From JACDHG01 sp963811585 (lineage in GTDB: Bacteria > Actinomycetota > Actinomycetes > Propionibacteriales > Nocardioidaceae), in the NCBI GenBank assembly GCA_963811585.1, contig CAWERR010000006.1, positions 868,001-932,000 on the forward strand: DNA of 64,000 nucleotides, given 5' to 3'. The notes below the pieces were generated by a model, which saw only the letters and a list, made by a program, of their open reading frames with translations, was not told where the DNA came from and did not search any database. Position numbers and translations under genes: made by a program. Positions within the stretch are counted from its first letter, which is position 1; every line of letters begins with the position of its first letter. Shown here piece after piece: positions 15,496 through 23,733 of the stretch.

Positions 15496-16014
15496 ATGGC
15501 CGACGACGAAGAAGCACGCGCGGCGGAGCTGCGCAAGCGCGTGGTGGACGTCATCGACGACAACCGGTACATGGTGCTGGGCACGGTCAGCCCAGACGGT
15601 ATGCCGCACGTCTCGCCGGTCTACTTCACCCACGAGGGCAACGAGCAGTTCTACTGGGTGTCGTCGCCGAGGGCTGAGCACTCGCGCAACTTGGCCTGGA
15701 GCCCCAACGTCGACATCGTCATCTTCGACTCCAGCCGTCCCCCCGGACCCACAGTCGGCGCGGTCTACCTGACCGGCACCGCAGGCGAGGTCGCCGATTC
15801 CGAGCTCGACGACCGGTGTGTCCGCGCGTTCCGGGACGCCGAAGCCGGGGGCGGCCGCAAATTCACCCCCGCGGAGCTCTCCGGGACCGGATCGTTACGC
15901 CTGTACGTCGCCACGCCTCAGCGCATCGGCATCCACATCCGTGGCAGCGACCCCACCTTTGGCACCGGCATCGACACCCGGCTCACCGTCCCGCCAGAGA
16001 GTCCGCCCAGCTGA
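15496..16014 (+). CDS. Pyridoxamine 5'-phosphate oxidase family (FMN/F420-binding split barrel) protein
   Basis: The 172-residue split-barrel protein begins MADDEEARAAELRKRVVDVI and continues YMVLGTVSPDGMPHVSPVYF and FYWVSSPRAEHSRNL, as in PPOX-like FMN- or F420-dependent proteins of actinobacteria. The ATG at 15496 follows GAAAGGA by six bases. Substrate unknown; many relatives are flavin/deazaflavin reductases. The open frame to the left (from 15004) is the shadow of the GNAT gene. Confidence 0.85.
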   Translation: MADDEEARAAELRKRVVDVIDDNRYMVLGTVSPDGMPHVSPVYFTHEGNEQFYWVSSPRAEHSRNLAWSPNVDIVIFDSSRPPGPTVGAVYLTGTAGEVADSELDDRCVRAFRDAEAGGGRKFTPAELSGTGSLRLYVATPQRIGIHIRGSDPTFGTGIDTRLTVPPESPPS

Positions 16015-16080
16015 CGCGGGCAATGTCGCGGTTTGCCGTAAACACCCAATAGCGCCAGATCCGCATGCGATGCTGCCCCC

Positions 16081-17004
16081 ATGCCCTCTCCTCGCTCGTT
16101 GAGCCATGCCCTGCGCGGGATCGGTCGCAATCTCGGGGTCCTGAGCCTTGCTGTGTTGACCTTTGTCGGCTTGGGGCTGGCACCGACAGCCGGAGCGCCA
16201 GCAGAAGACCCACCGTGGCATGGGCCGGTGCAGACGACATCGCTGCACGGCGTCTGCCATGGAGGCGGCAGGATCTCGATGCGGGTCGACCGAATGGTGG
16301 ACGCGTATGCCGTCACGGTGACCACGCGCGGACTCCCCGAAGGTTCAAGGTGGCGTGGGTTGTTCGGGATTTCCTCCGGTGAGGGTCCCATTAAATTCGA
16401 GGACGCTGAGTTGCGCGAGGTTGCGCGGGACGGCGGCTGGACCGTGACCGCGACGTTCGCCAAACTGCGCGTGCCGTACTTCAGTGTCACAGCGTTTGGG
16501 CCTGGCCCGATCCGCATTGACAGCCCTCACTTGTGCAACGTCCTATCGCAACCAGCACAGCCACTAGCCGGCGTCACATGGTGCCGGAAGGCGATCTCGA
16601 TCTCGATGGTCGCGATGCATCGAAGAGATATCGGCCTCGTCGTTCGATGGGGCGTTTTTGGGACGGGTCGCGGCACTGCCTGGACCACCCGGGTGCGTGC
16701 GGTCAAGGATGGCGTCACTACGGATGCCACGGCATGGCGTCACCAAACGAATCGCAGCCAATGGATCCAGGGGCGGACAGTGTTTGCTGACGCTGTCGAC
16801 CCCCGGCTGATCTTGCACACAATCGCCGACGGCGGCCAACGATGCACGCTCAGCATCCGGCGCGTGTTCGGTCCAGCCTTGGAGCCCCCTGCACCAGCCC
16901 ACGTGACCAGTCCAACACCGGTTCTGTCAGGCCCGACGTTCGACACCGTCCGCGACCTGCTCTTGCAGCAGCGCGAACTGCTCACGACCGTCGCAGGACG
17001 TTGA
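16081..17004 (+). CDS. Exported protein of unknown function
   Basis: I do not recognise a domain in this 307-residue protein. The N-terminus is a signal peptide: a basic region, the hydrophobic core LGVLSLAVLTFVGLGLAP and a likely cleavage after AGA near residue 40. The mature part is beta-rich with several cysteines (CHGGG, CNVLS, CRKAI and a late RCTLS) that could form disulfides, and ends in a proline-rich linker (PALEPPAPAHVTSPTP) and a short helix. It converges with the hydrolase/subtilase unit; a bidirectional hairpin separates them. Confidence 0.75.
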   Translation: MPSPRSLSHALRGIGRNLGVLSLAVLTFVGLGLAPTAGAPAEDPPWHGPVQTTSLHGVCHGGGRISMRVDRMVDAYAVTVTTRGLPEGSRWRGLFGISSGEGPIKFEDAELREVARDGGWTVTATFAKLRVPYFSVTAFGPGPIRIDSPHLCNVLSQPAQPLAGVTWCRKAISISMVAMHRRDIGLVVRWGVFGTGRGTAWTTRVRAVKDGVTTDATAWRHQTNRSQWIQGRTVFADAVDPRLILHTIADGGQRCTLSIRRVFGPALEPPAPAHVTSPTPVLSGPTFDTVRDLLLQQRELLTTVAGR

Positions 17005-17008
17005 TGGT

Positions 17009-17030
17009 CTAAGGGGAGACGACCCCTTAG
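17009..17030. terminator. Bidirectional hairpin between convergent genes
   Basis: CTAAGGGG-AGACGA-CCCCTTAG is a perfect 8-bp stem with a six-base loop. It begins four bases after the stop of the exported-protein gene and includes the TAA stop of the hydrolase gene on the other strand. No U-tract follows on the plus strand, so efficiency is uncertain. Confidence 0.7.
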
Positions 17031-18418
17031 GGTCGGTCGGCGATCCTGCCTGCCGACATCACCACCCACGTCAGCTCGGGATGCACGATGTCGCTGTGCG
17101 CGCCACTCGGCGGCCCACCACGGTTCACGATGCCGGACGCGTCGATGTTGAGTGCCTTGCCATTCTCGAACGCGTACTTCGTCGTCGCCGTAGCGGGCTT
17201 CAGGTCCTCGAGCTTGGCGCCCACGGCCTGGGCTCCGTCAAACCCCATCCCTCCCCATCGGTAGAAGCGCTCTTCACCGGCCGCGGAGTCGACGCCGGAC
17301 GCGATGGATGCCAGTGGGTAGAACCGACCCACTGCGTCGTCGTGTTCGGAGAAGCACACCGTCAGCGGCCCATCGATGCGAGAGAGCTTGCCAGCAAGGG
17401 AACCCTTGCGGTCCGAGTCATGAGGCAACGGGTCTGAGAAGGCGAAGTGCGAGAAGGCACCTTGAAGGAGCGTCACCGACTTCACCGGCGTCGGGTCCAG
17501 CTCGTCGGGGAGGCCGGCGAGGGCGTATGACACGACTCGTGCGCCGAAGCTGTGGCCCACCAGGTTGACGCGCAGGTCCGGTGCTTCTTTGTGCAGGCGG
17601 CCGAGGAAGGGACCTAACCCCTTCTCGCCCACGACGCCGGCGCGGTTCTTCATCTGCCAGTACGTCAGCTGCCGCAACGCCTCCTTGGCGCCGTGCCACA
17701 CGTCCTTGACGCGGTCGAGGATCCCGGCGGCGTCTGAGGACTCAGTCTCGATGACGGCGCCGGTGTTGCGAAGCTCCGCGGCGAATTCCTCGAACACCTT
17801 GCCGGGCTCGCCCGCCAACATCGACGGGGTTTTTCCGGCGTCGCCGGCGTCCGCCTCGTGCTCTCCGTCGTCCTCCCCCGTCTTCGTGGCCTTGGCGAAC
17901 TTCTTCATGTGGGCCATGAAGTCATCGAGGTCCTGCTCGGTGGGCTTGTCCTTGTCGAGCAGGGCGGCCATCGCATCGAGCTCGCTGGCTCCCTTGGGGA
18001 AGTTGGAGCGGAGCCCTTCGAGGGTCTTGGCGTCGATCTTCTTGCTGACGACCGGTCCTTCAGTACGACGACCAGCGGCCGCCGCATCGCCCGACCGAGC
18101 CGAACCCGACGGCGGTTCGAAGTCGGGGATGGGCTCGTCCGACCAGCGCTGCGCCGGCCAGAAGACACCCACGAAGCCGACCTTGACTTCCCTTGTATCG
18201 GTGGCCTTCGACAGCTGGCCGGCCATCTGCCCGAACCAGCCTTTGTAGAGGCGACCCGCGATCTCCTTGCTGTTGTTCCAGCCGTGTGAGAAGACCACGA
18301 GGTCGGTGATGCCCTCGTCGACGATCTCTTCGATCGCCTTGCTCGCATCGTCGCCAGGGTCACCCTCGGCGTCGAAGGTCAACTGCCAGAACGGCGCTGA
18401 CCCGATCTTGTCCGTCAT
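17027..18418 (-). CDS. Alpha/beta hydrolase (lipase-like), partner of the subtilase
   Basis: This 463-residue protein has no signal peptide and is predicted cytoplasmic. VVFSHGWNNS (residues 41-50) provides the oxyanion region and LVGHSFGAR (287-294) the nucleophile elbow, with Ser290 as nucleophile. A charged, low-complexity insert (residues 105-200) separates them. I chose ATG 18418 because AGGGGA lies six bases upstream; an ATG six bases earlier is possible. The substrate is unknown. It follows the S8 peptidase gene by 37 bp on the same strand, so the two form a unit. The hydrophobicity is low outside the fold core. Confidence 0.78.
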   Translation of the reverse strand: MTDKIGSAPFWQLTFDAEGDPGDDASKAIEEIVDEGITDLVVFSHGWNNSKEIAGRLYKGWFGQMAGQLSKATDTREVKVGFVGVFWPAQRWSDEPIPDFEPPSGSARSGDAAAAGRRTEGPVVSKKIDAKTLEGLRSNFPKGASELDAMAALLDKDKPTEQDLDDFMAHMKKFAKATKTGEDDGEHEADAGDAGKTPSMLAGEPGKVFEEFAAELRNTGAVIETESSDAAGILDRVKDVWHGAKEALRQLTYWQMKNRAGVVGEKGLGPFLGRLHKEAPDLRVNLVGHSFGARVVSYALAGLPDELDPTPVKSVTLLQGAFSHFAFSDPLPHDSDRKGSLAGKLSRIDGPLTVCFSEHDDAVGRFYPLASIASGVDSAAGEERFYRWGGMGFDGAQAVGAKLEDLKPATATTKYAFENGKALNIDASGIVNRGGPPSGAHSDIVHPELTWVVMSAGRIADRP

Positions 18419-18455
18419 GGTCATTCCCCTACCCTCTTGTGGATTCAGTGCGGCA

Positions 18456-20279
18456 CTACACCGCTTGCATCGCCCGCATCAGGTCGACGAGTCCGCCGCC
18501 CTCGAAGAACGGGTCTCGCCCCAGCGGAGTGGCGCTGTCGACGAAGATTTGTTTGACCTCGTCCGGGCGCCCGATGAACTCCCGGCGCACGGAGAGGAAA
18601 GCGGCAATTGCCCCGGAGACATGTGGTGCGGCCATGCTGGTGCCGCTTTCCTCGACGTAGATGGCATCCCGGGTCTGCCCTTCCGAGAGCACCACACCGG
18701 CTGCCATCTGGCCCGCGGCTGCCGACGTGATGCGCTCACCGGGAGCGACCAGATCTGGCTTGCGGCGCCCGTCACCGGTGGGGCCCTTCGACGAGAAGTA
18801 CGAGACGCCGTACGCGTGCGGCATGTTGCGATGCGTCGACCCGACCGTGATTGCGTGTGCCGCATTGCCCGGGTCGTTGATGGTCATGCCGAGGCCAAAC
18901 TGCGCCACCGTGCTCAGCGTGGGGCTGAGCCGCCCGAAGCCCGAGTTCCCCGCCGCCACCACAACCACCACGCCGGTGCGTACGAGCTTGTCGACCTCCT
19001 GGCACAGCGGGCTGCGGCCGCAGGCAAACCAGGTCGGGTCGAAGTCGTACCCGACGCTGAGGTTGACGCCATGGATCCTCGGGAACTTGTTGTTGGAGGC
19101 GTTGATCTTGCGCACGTACGCCAACGCTTGGATAACCCGGCTCACGCGGCTCTCGAGCGCGCCCCCTCCACCCAGCACCTTGAGGCTCACCAACTTTGTC
19201 CGCGGCGCCATACCGGCAAGCCGGATCCTCGGCTCCTCGAGCTTGCGTGGCTGCCGCATCGGTTCGTTGGGGTTGTCGACGTTGTAGCGGTTCTCGACGA
19301 CGACAATGTCACTGTCAGCGCCGTCCCAGCGGGCAAGGCCGCCAGCGATGATCCCGGCGACATGCGTGCCGTGACCGTCCTCGTCGACCAGCGCCTCGGC
19401 CCGGTTGGGCGGCCCGGTGCTCGTGAAGTGGCGGTGGAGCTGCCTGACGACGGGATCTGTCAACGTCCCGTATCCCTTGAAATGGACGTGCGACTGCTCG
19501 ATGCCCGAGTCGATGACCGCCCAGACGATCCCGTCGCCGTACGCATCGAACGAGCGGCGCGCGGCGTCGGCTTTCACGGTGACTGCCGACTCATCGACGT
19601 GCTTGCGCACCTGGAAATCGGGCCAGATCCGGTAAATCGCACGCACGGACCAGGCGATGGGTGCGGCGTCGGCCGCCACGATTCGCTTCACCTCGTTCAT
19701 GGTGAGCTCTCCGGTGGCGTACTCGTCGGCGAGGCGGTGTGGAGTCTCGCCGCCTGTCACTCGCTTCCACAGTGACGTCAGCAGTCGGTATGAACCCGCC
19801 GGCCCCTTCTCATGCTGCAGGTTGAGCTCCACCATGACCGGCATCCGGGTGTCGTCGTCGGTGGAGAGTGCAGCGCTCTTGCGGCCCCTCGTGGTGCGCA
19901 ACGCCGGCGTGATGCACCCCGAAACCATCAGGGGCATCTCTGCGTCATCCTCGGGAGCGCTTTTCCTCTCGGAGTCGCTTGGCTGGGTCTTCCGCTCCTT
20001 GGCCAAGCGCTTGCGAGCCGCTGGCACGCGAGCCTCACCCTCATCGGTGAGAGCCAGCGCTTTGCCGCGAGTGGCAAAGCCGCCCTGGATCGCGTCGTCG
20101 ATCGACTCACGAACCAGTCGATGCCAGCGTGGGTACTGGCTTTCGTACGCACGATCCTGCGGCTCGAACCGGTCGGCGAACTGGATCGCCACCTCCTGGA
20201 TCACGCCGGTGTCGCCCTTGACCTTCGACATCGAGGAGATCGCGACCAGAGTGCGAGCCAACCACCGTTCGTCCGCCAT
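18456..20279 (-). CDS. Cytoplasmic subtilase (S8 family) with N-terminal winged-helix-like domain
   Basis: The 607-residue serine protease has Asp257 in AVIDSGI, His303 in DGHGTHVAGI, the oxyanion Asn445 in AAGNSG and Ser548 in GTSMAAPHVSG. There is no signal peptide. The first 85 residues (WLARTLVAISSMSKVKGDTG ... FATRGKALALTDEGEARV) resemble the winged-helix N-terminal domain of Mrr-type proteins (my inference). A linker and a region resembling a propeptide (about 145-230) follow. It lies upstream of the alpha/beta hydrolase with a 37-bp gap. Known fused or paired intracellular subtilases act in processing or defence; the role here is not known. Confidence 0.85.
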   Translation of the reverse strand: MADERWLARTLVAISSMSKVKGDTGVIQEVAIQFADRFEPQDRAYESQYPRWHRLVRESIDDAIQGGFATRGKALALTDEGEARVPAARKRLAKERKTQPSDSERKSAPEDDAEMPLMVSGCITPALRTTRGRKSAALSTDDDTRMPVMVELNLQHEKGPAGSYRLLTSLWKRVTGGETPHRLADEYATGELTMNEVKRIVAADAAPIAWSVRAIYRIWPDFQVRKHVDESAVTVKADAARRSFDAYGDGIVWAVIDSGIEQSHVHFKGYGTLTDPVVRQLHRHFTSTGPPNRAEALVDEDGHGTHVAGIIAGGLARWDGADSDIVVVENRYNVDNPNEPMRQPRKLEEPRIRLAGMAPRTKLVSLKVLGGGGALESRVSRVIQALAYVRKINASNNKFPRIHGVNLSVGYDFDPTWFACGRSPLCQEVDKLVRTGVVVVVAAGNSGFGRLSPTLSTVAQFGLGMTINDPGNAAHAITVGSTHRNMPHAYGVSYFSSKGPTGDGRRKPDLVAPGERITSAAAGQMAAGVVLSEGQTRDAIYVEESGTSMAAPHVSGAIAAFLSVRREFIGRPDEVKQIFVDSATPLGRDPFFEGGGLVDLMRAMQAV

Positions 20280-20380
20280 GGGTCGAACGTAGCGAACCCG
20301 GGCCTCTCGGGGCCACCAAAAGCGATGAGACGGCGGCGGCGAACGAAACCCAACCCGCCGACAGCCGCCCAGCAGCGGGG

Positions 20381-20854
20381 TCAGCCCCCGGCGTACGCCC
20401 TCTGCAGCTCGCTGAGATCAAGCTTCTTCATCCCGAGCATGGCGTTCATCGCCCGCTGGCCTGCCTCTTGGTCGGAGGCAGTGATCATCTCGTTCAGCAG
20501 CCGGGGGGTGACCTGCCACGAGACGCCGAACTTGTCCTTCAACCAGCCGCAGGGGCCTTCCTCGCCGCCCTCGGAGAGACGCGTCCAGAAGTGGTCAATC
20601 TCTTCTTGCGTGTCGCAGTAGACCTGCAGAGACACAGCCTCGTTGAACGTGAAGTCCGGCCCGCCGTTGAGCGCGAGGAACTCCTGACCGTCGAGCTCGA
20701 AGGTCACGGTCATCACAGTCCCGGCCTCCCTGGGTCCGGCGTCGCCGTAGTGCGCGACCTCCGTGATCTGCGAGTTCTTGAAGATGGAGGTGTAGTGCTT
20801 CGCCGCGTCTTCGCCTTCGGTGTCGAACCACAGGCACGGCGTGATCTTCTGCAT
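20381..20854 (-). CDS. VOC family protein, PhnB/3-demethylubiquinone methyltransferase-like
   Basis: The 157-residue protein begins MQKITPCLWFDTEGEDAAKH, the hallmark of PhnB-like VOC proteins, and continues FELDGQEFLALNGGPDFTFN, DHFWTRLSEGGEEGPCGWLKD and WQVTPRLLNEM. Despite the old name the family is not a methyltransferase and has no assigned reaction. The ATG at 20854 is used; the open frame extends 20 residues upstream without family features. It is monocistronic. Confidence 0.87.
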   Translation of the reverse strand: MQKITPCLWFDTEGEDAAKHYTSIFKNSQITEVAHYGDAGPREAGTVMTVTFELDGQEFLALNGGPDFTFNEAVSLQVYCDTQEEIDHFWTRLSEGGEEGPCGWLKDKFGVSWQVTPRLLNEMITASDQEAGQRAMNAMLGMKKLDLSELQRAYAGG

Positions 20855-20984
20855 GATGACGGTCCTCTCGATCCGGTGCGCTGCCACGGTTGTGGCCAGC
20901 AGACGTTGAGACACTCCGACGATAGAAACTCATCGGTCGGCGCCAGACTATTCCGCCCGCGTCAGTTCGGATACCGATATTCGA

Positions 20985-21070
20985 GCCCCTCGAGATCAAT
21001 GGTCTCGACAAGCTCGACCAGCGGAGGGCGGCGATCGAGCTCGTCGAGATCAGGTCTCGACAAGCTCGGC
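20985..21070. repeat. Two adjacent diverged palindromic repeat arms
   Basis: TCGAGATCAATGGTCTCGACAAGCTCGACCAGCGG is followed by GATCGAGCTCGTCGAGATCAGGTCTCGACAAGCTCGGCCA. Both match the intergenic palindrome with several substitutions and lie between the PhnB-like gene and the stop of the helicase gene. Confidence 0.7.
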
Positions 21071-21092
21071 CAACAGAGGCTGTGATGGACGG

Positions 21093-22565
21093 TCAGCGAC
21101 CGCCGCGGCGGCTACCGTTCCGAGCACCGGACGAGAACACGGCCGCGCTGCCAGAGCTAGCGCGGCTCGCGGATGCACCGGGTGCCGACTGACTGCGGCC
21201 GCGACGCGATGACGAACGCTGGCCACGGCCACCCGACGAGTTGTCGGACCGGCCGCCCTGCGACGTCGTACGTCGTCTGGAGCCACTGCCAGAGCCGGAG
21301 CGAGAGTTACGTCCGCCACCGCGTCCCTGCCGGTCCGACGAGCCGGGTTGCACAGGTGGCGGAGTGACGAGGATCCGTTCACCGGGGGCGATCTCGACCA
21401 AGAGCGGGTGGCCCGCTCCCAGTCTCGTGATCGTCGGCTTGATGCCGGCCCTGCGGGTCAGGTCACGCACGTCGCGCACTTGCGCGTCGGTCATCATCGT
21501 CACCACCGTGCCGGAGTTGCCGGCTCGGGCGGTGCGTCCGGACCGGTGCAGGTAGGCCTTGTGCTCGACCGGCGGGTCGGCGTGGATGACCAGGGCGATG
21601 TCGTCGACGTGGATGCCACGCGCGGCGATGTCGGTGGCCACGAGAGTCGGGGCGGTCCCGTTGGAGAACGCCGTGAGGTTGCGGGTACGTGCACCTTGCG
21701 ACAGGTTCCCGTGCAGCTCGACGGCGGGCGCACCGGCCGCAGTGAGCTTGCGCGCAAGCGTCTTGGCGCCGTGCTTGGTCCGCGTGAACATGAGGGTGCG
21801 ACCGGGCGCAGAGGCCAGATCGACCAGCACCGACAGACGGGCCTCATGTCCCACGTGCAGGACGTGGTGGTCCATCGTCGCGACTGGCGACTGGGCCGAG
21901 TCGACGCTGTGGGTGACGGGGTTGTGCATGAACCGCTTCACCAGCACGTCAACGGCCTTGTCGAGCGTCGCGGAGAACATCATCCGTTGGCCGTTCTTGG
22001 GCGTTTGGTCGAGCAGACGTCGTACGACGGGAAGGAACCCCAGGTCGGCCATGTGGTCAGCCTCGTCGAGCACCGTGATCTCGATCGCGTCAAGCTTGAC
22101 GTGACCGCTCTGCAGGTGGTCGGCGAGCCGACCGGGGCAAGCGATCACGACGTCTACGCCGTTGCGCAGTGCGCTGATCTGAGGGTTGGCACCCACGCCG
22201 CCGAAGACGGTCAGCGTGCGCAGTCCGAGGGACTTGGCCAGTGGGGCCATGGCCGCGTCGATCTGGCTGGCGAGCTCGCGTGTCGGAGCCAGGATGAGAG
22301 CGCGCGGGCGGCCCGGCACCCGCTTGGCTCCGCTGGCGGCAAGCCGTTCGAGGATGGGCAGGGCAAACGCGTAGGTCTTGCCTGAGCCGGTGCGACCGCG
22401 ACCAAGTACGTCGCGACCGGCAAGCGAGTCGGGCAGCGTCGCGGCCTGGATAGGGAATGGGGTCGTCACGCCGGCGCGCTCGAGCGCCGAGGTGAGACGA
22501 GGGGAAACGCCGAGAGCCAAAAAGCCGTCGGTCGTAGGGGAAGGTGCAGCAAGAGTTGTAGACAT
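21093..22565 (-). CDS. DEAD-box RNA helicase
   Basis: The 490-residue helicase has a Q motif (PFPIQ), motif I GRGRTGSGKT (55-64), PTRELA, DEAD in VLDEADHMADLG, SAT in MMFSATLD, and motif VI HRSGRTARAG. Its C-terminal tail after about residue 400 is basic and low-complexity, rich in Arg, Gly and Ser, which in DeaD/RhlE-type enzymes increases RNA binding. Such helicases work on ribosome assembly and mRNA turnover, often in the cold. The 5' leader carries hairpins next to the start codon, suggesting post-transcriptional control. Confidence 0.94.
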   Translation of the reverse strand: MSTTLAAPSPTTDGFLALGVSPRLTSALERAGVTTPFPIQAATLPDSLAGRDVLGRGRTGSGKTYAFALPILERLAASGAKRVPGRPRALILAPTRELASQIDAAMAPLAKSLGLRTLTVFGGVGANPQISALRNGVDVVIACPGRLADHLQSGHVKLDAIEITVLDEADHMADLGFLPVVRRLLDQTPKNGQRMMFSATLDKAVDVLVKRFMHNPVTHSVDSAQSPVATMDHHVLHVGHEARLSVLVDLASAPGRTLMFTRTKHGAKTLARKLTAAGAPAVELHGNLSQGARTRNLTAFSNGTAPTLVATDIAARGIHVDDIALVIHADPPVEHKAYLHRSGRTARAGNSGTVVTMMTDAQVRDVRDLTRRAGIKPTITRLGAGHPLLVEIAPGERILVTPPPVQPGSSDRQGRGGGRNSRSGSGSGSRRRTTSQGGRSDNSSGGRGQRSSSRRGRSQSAPGASASRASSGSAAVFSSGARNGSRRGGR

Positions 22566-22571
22566 GGTGTG

Positions 22572-22590
22572 CAGGCGGGCATGCCGCCTG
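22572..22590 (-). promoter_or_regulatory. Hairpin in the helicase ribosome-binding region
   Basis: On the message, CAGGCGG-CATGC-CCGCCTG forms a 7-bp stem that ends six bases before the ATG at 22565, precisely where a Shine-Dalgarno sequence would lie. No other purine-rich site is visible nearby. About 80 bases further upstream, CCTTG-TTTT-CAAGG (22669-22682) forms a second small stem. A structured leader would suit cold- or autoregulation of a helicase. Confidence 0.5.
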
Positions 22591-22816
22591 AAGCTCCGTA
22601 AGTAGAAAGATCGTCCTGCCCGGCGCGGGCCTGAGCCCAGCGGCGCGTGGTCTTGTGGCGACGAGTTTCCTTGAAAACAAGGGAGGCCCGAGGCAGAACT
22701 GTGCGGGCCAACAGTTCGAGTATGACAGGTTGCGGCCGAATGCGCGCATTGATGGGCATAGACCAGCCTGTGATCTAGCCGACGTTTGGCCTGGTCACGC
22801 AGCCGGTTGGCAGTTC

Positions 22817-23728
22817 TTAGTCCTGAACAGCCTTCGCGAGCGTGATGCAGATCGTGAGAAAATCGCGGGTCTCGGGGTCGAGTCCCTCAGGGTCGTCCTC
22901 GACGCACCAGAGCGCGTTGTGGATCATCCGCAGCACGACCCAGTCCCTGGCCCGATCCTCAGAGAGTTCGGCTGCATCGACGACGGTGTGGAACCGACGA
23001 CGTACAGCGGCACGAGCATCGCCGGTGGCGAGGATCTCGTCCCACCTGTTCCACAGCAGCGGTGCTACTTCATAGTGCGGATCGCCGGACATCGGCTTGG
23101 GGTCGATGACAAGCCATTCCTCACGGTCGCCCGCGAGCACGTTCTCGTAGTGCAGGTCCCCGTGGATCATGGTCCCGTCGGTCGCCGCGTCGGCGACGAA
23201 CGATCGCCCCAGCGACACCGCCTGCTGCACAAGCCTTCGTGGGATCGCCGCGTGACCTCCGAGTGCCTCCAGGTTGTTCGTCCAGCGCTCGATGTATGAC
23301 GACAGGGGCCTCAGTTGTGGGAGTGCCGGGATGTGGATCCTGGCATAGAAACCGGCGGTGATCTCACATGCCTCGACATCGTCGACGGACCGGAGGTCCC
23401 GGTCCGCGTGCAGCCGTTCGAGCAGCATCACGTGTCGCACCGGGTCTGCCCGGTAGAGCCGCACCATCCCGTTGCCCTGCAAGGCCTGCAGCGCCAGGTG
23501 CTCGTGCTCCTCTTCGTCGTGCGGCCACGCGAACTTGACGACCGCGCGCCGGCCTTCGCTGTCGCGGACCGGCTGGACGAGAGCGCAGTAGCCGTGCCAA
23601 GGCTCTCCGTCGTACGTCAGGTCCCATTCGGTCATCACGTCGGCGACGAGCCGTGGCAGTGCGCCGAGCCAAGTAGCCCACTCGTCGCCGCGGGCCGCGA
23701 ACGCCAACAGGCCTGGCGGGATGGTCAC
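22817..23728 (-). CDS. Aminoglycoside/hydroxyurea phosphotransferase-like kinase (APH fold)
   Basis: This 303-residue protein resembles the APH(6)/hydroxyurea kinase group. MIHGDLHYENVLAG carries the catalytic HGD (189-191) and VIDPKPMSGDPHYE the metal-binding aspartate (209). The N-lobe lysine is in RAVVKFAWPHDEEEHEHLAL. The GTG at 23728 gives a start five bases after the lepA stop, so translation is likely coupled to lepA. A longer frame to 23890 lies inside lepA. The physiological substrate is unknown; antibiotic resistance cannot be assumed from sequence. Confidence 0.88.
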   Translation of the reverse strand: MTIPPGLLAFAARGDEWATWLGALPRLVADVMTEWDLTYDGEPWHGYCALVQPVRDSEGRRAVVKFAWPHDEEEHEHLALQALQGNGMVRLYRADPVRHVMLLERLHADRDLRSVDDVEACEITAGFYARIHIPALPQLRPLSSYIERWTNNLEALGGHAAIPRRLVQQAVSLGRSFVADAATDGTMIHGDLHYENVLAGDREEWLVIDPKPMSGDPHYEVAPLLWNRWDEILATGDARAAVRRRFHTVVDAAELSEDRARDWVVLRMIHNALWCVEDDPEGLDPETRDFLTICITLAKAVQD

Positions 23729-23733
23729 GGGTG

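Noticed and set aside
18267..19775. 502-codon plus-strand open frame
   Set aside because: It lies antisense to the S8 protease and hydrolase genes, has no domain or ribosome site, and is a shadow of GC-rich codon use.
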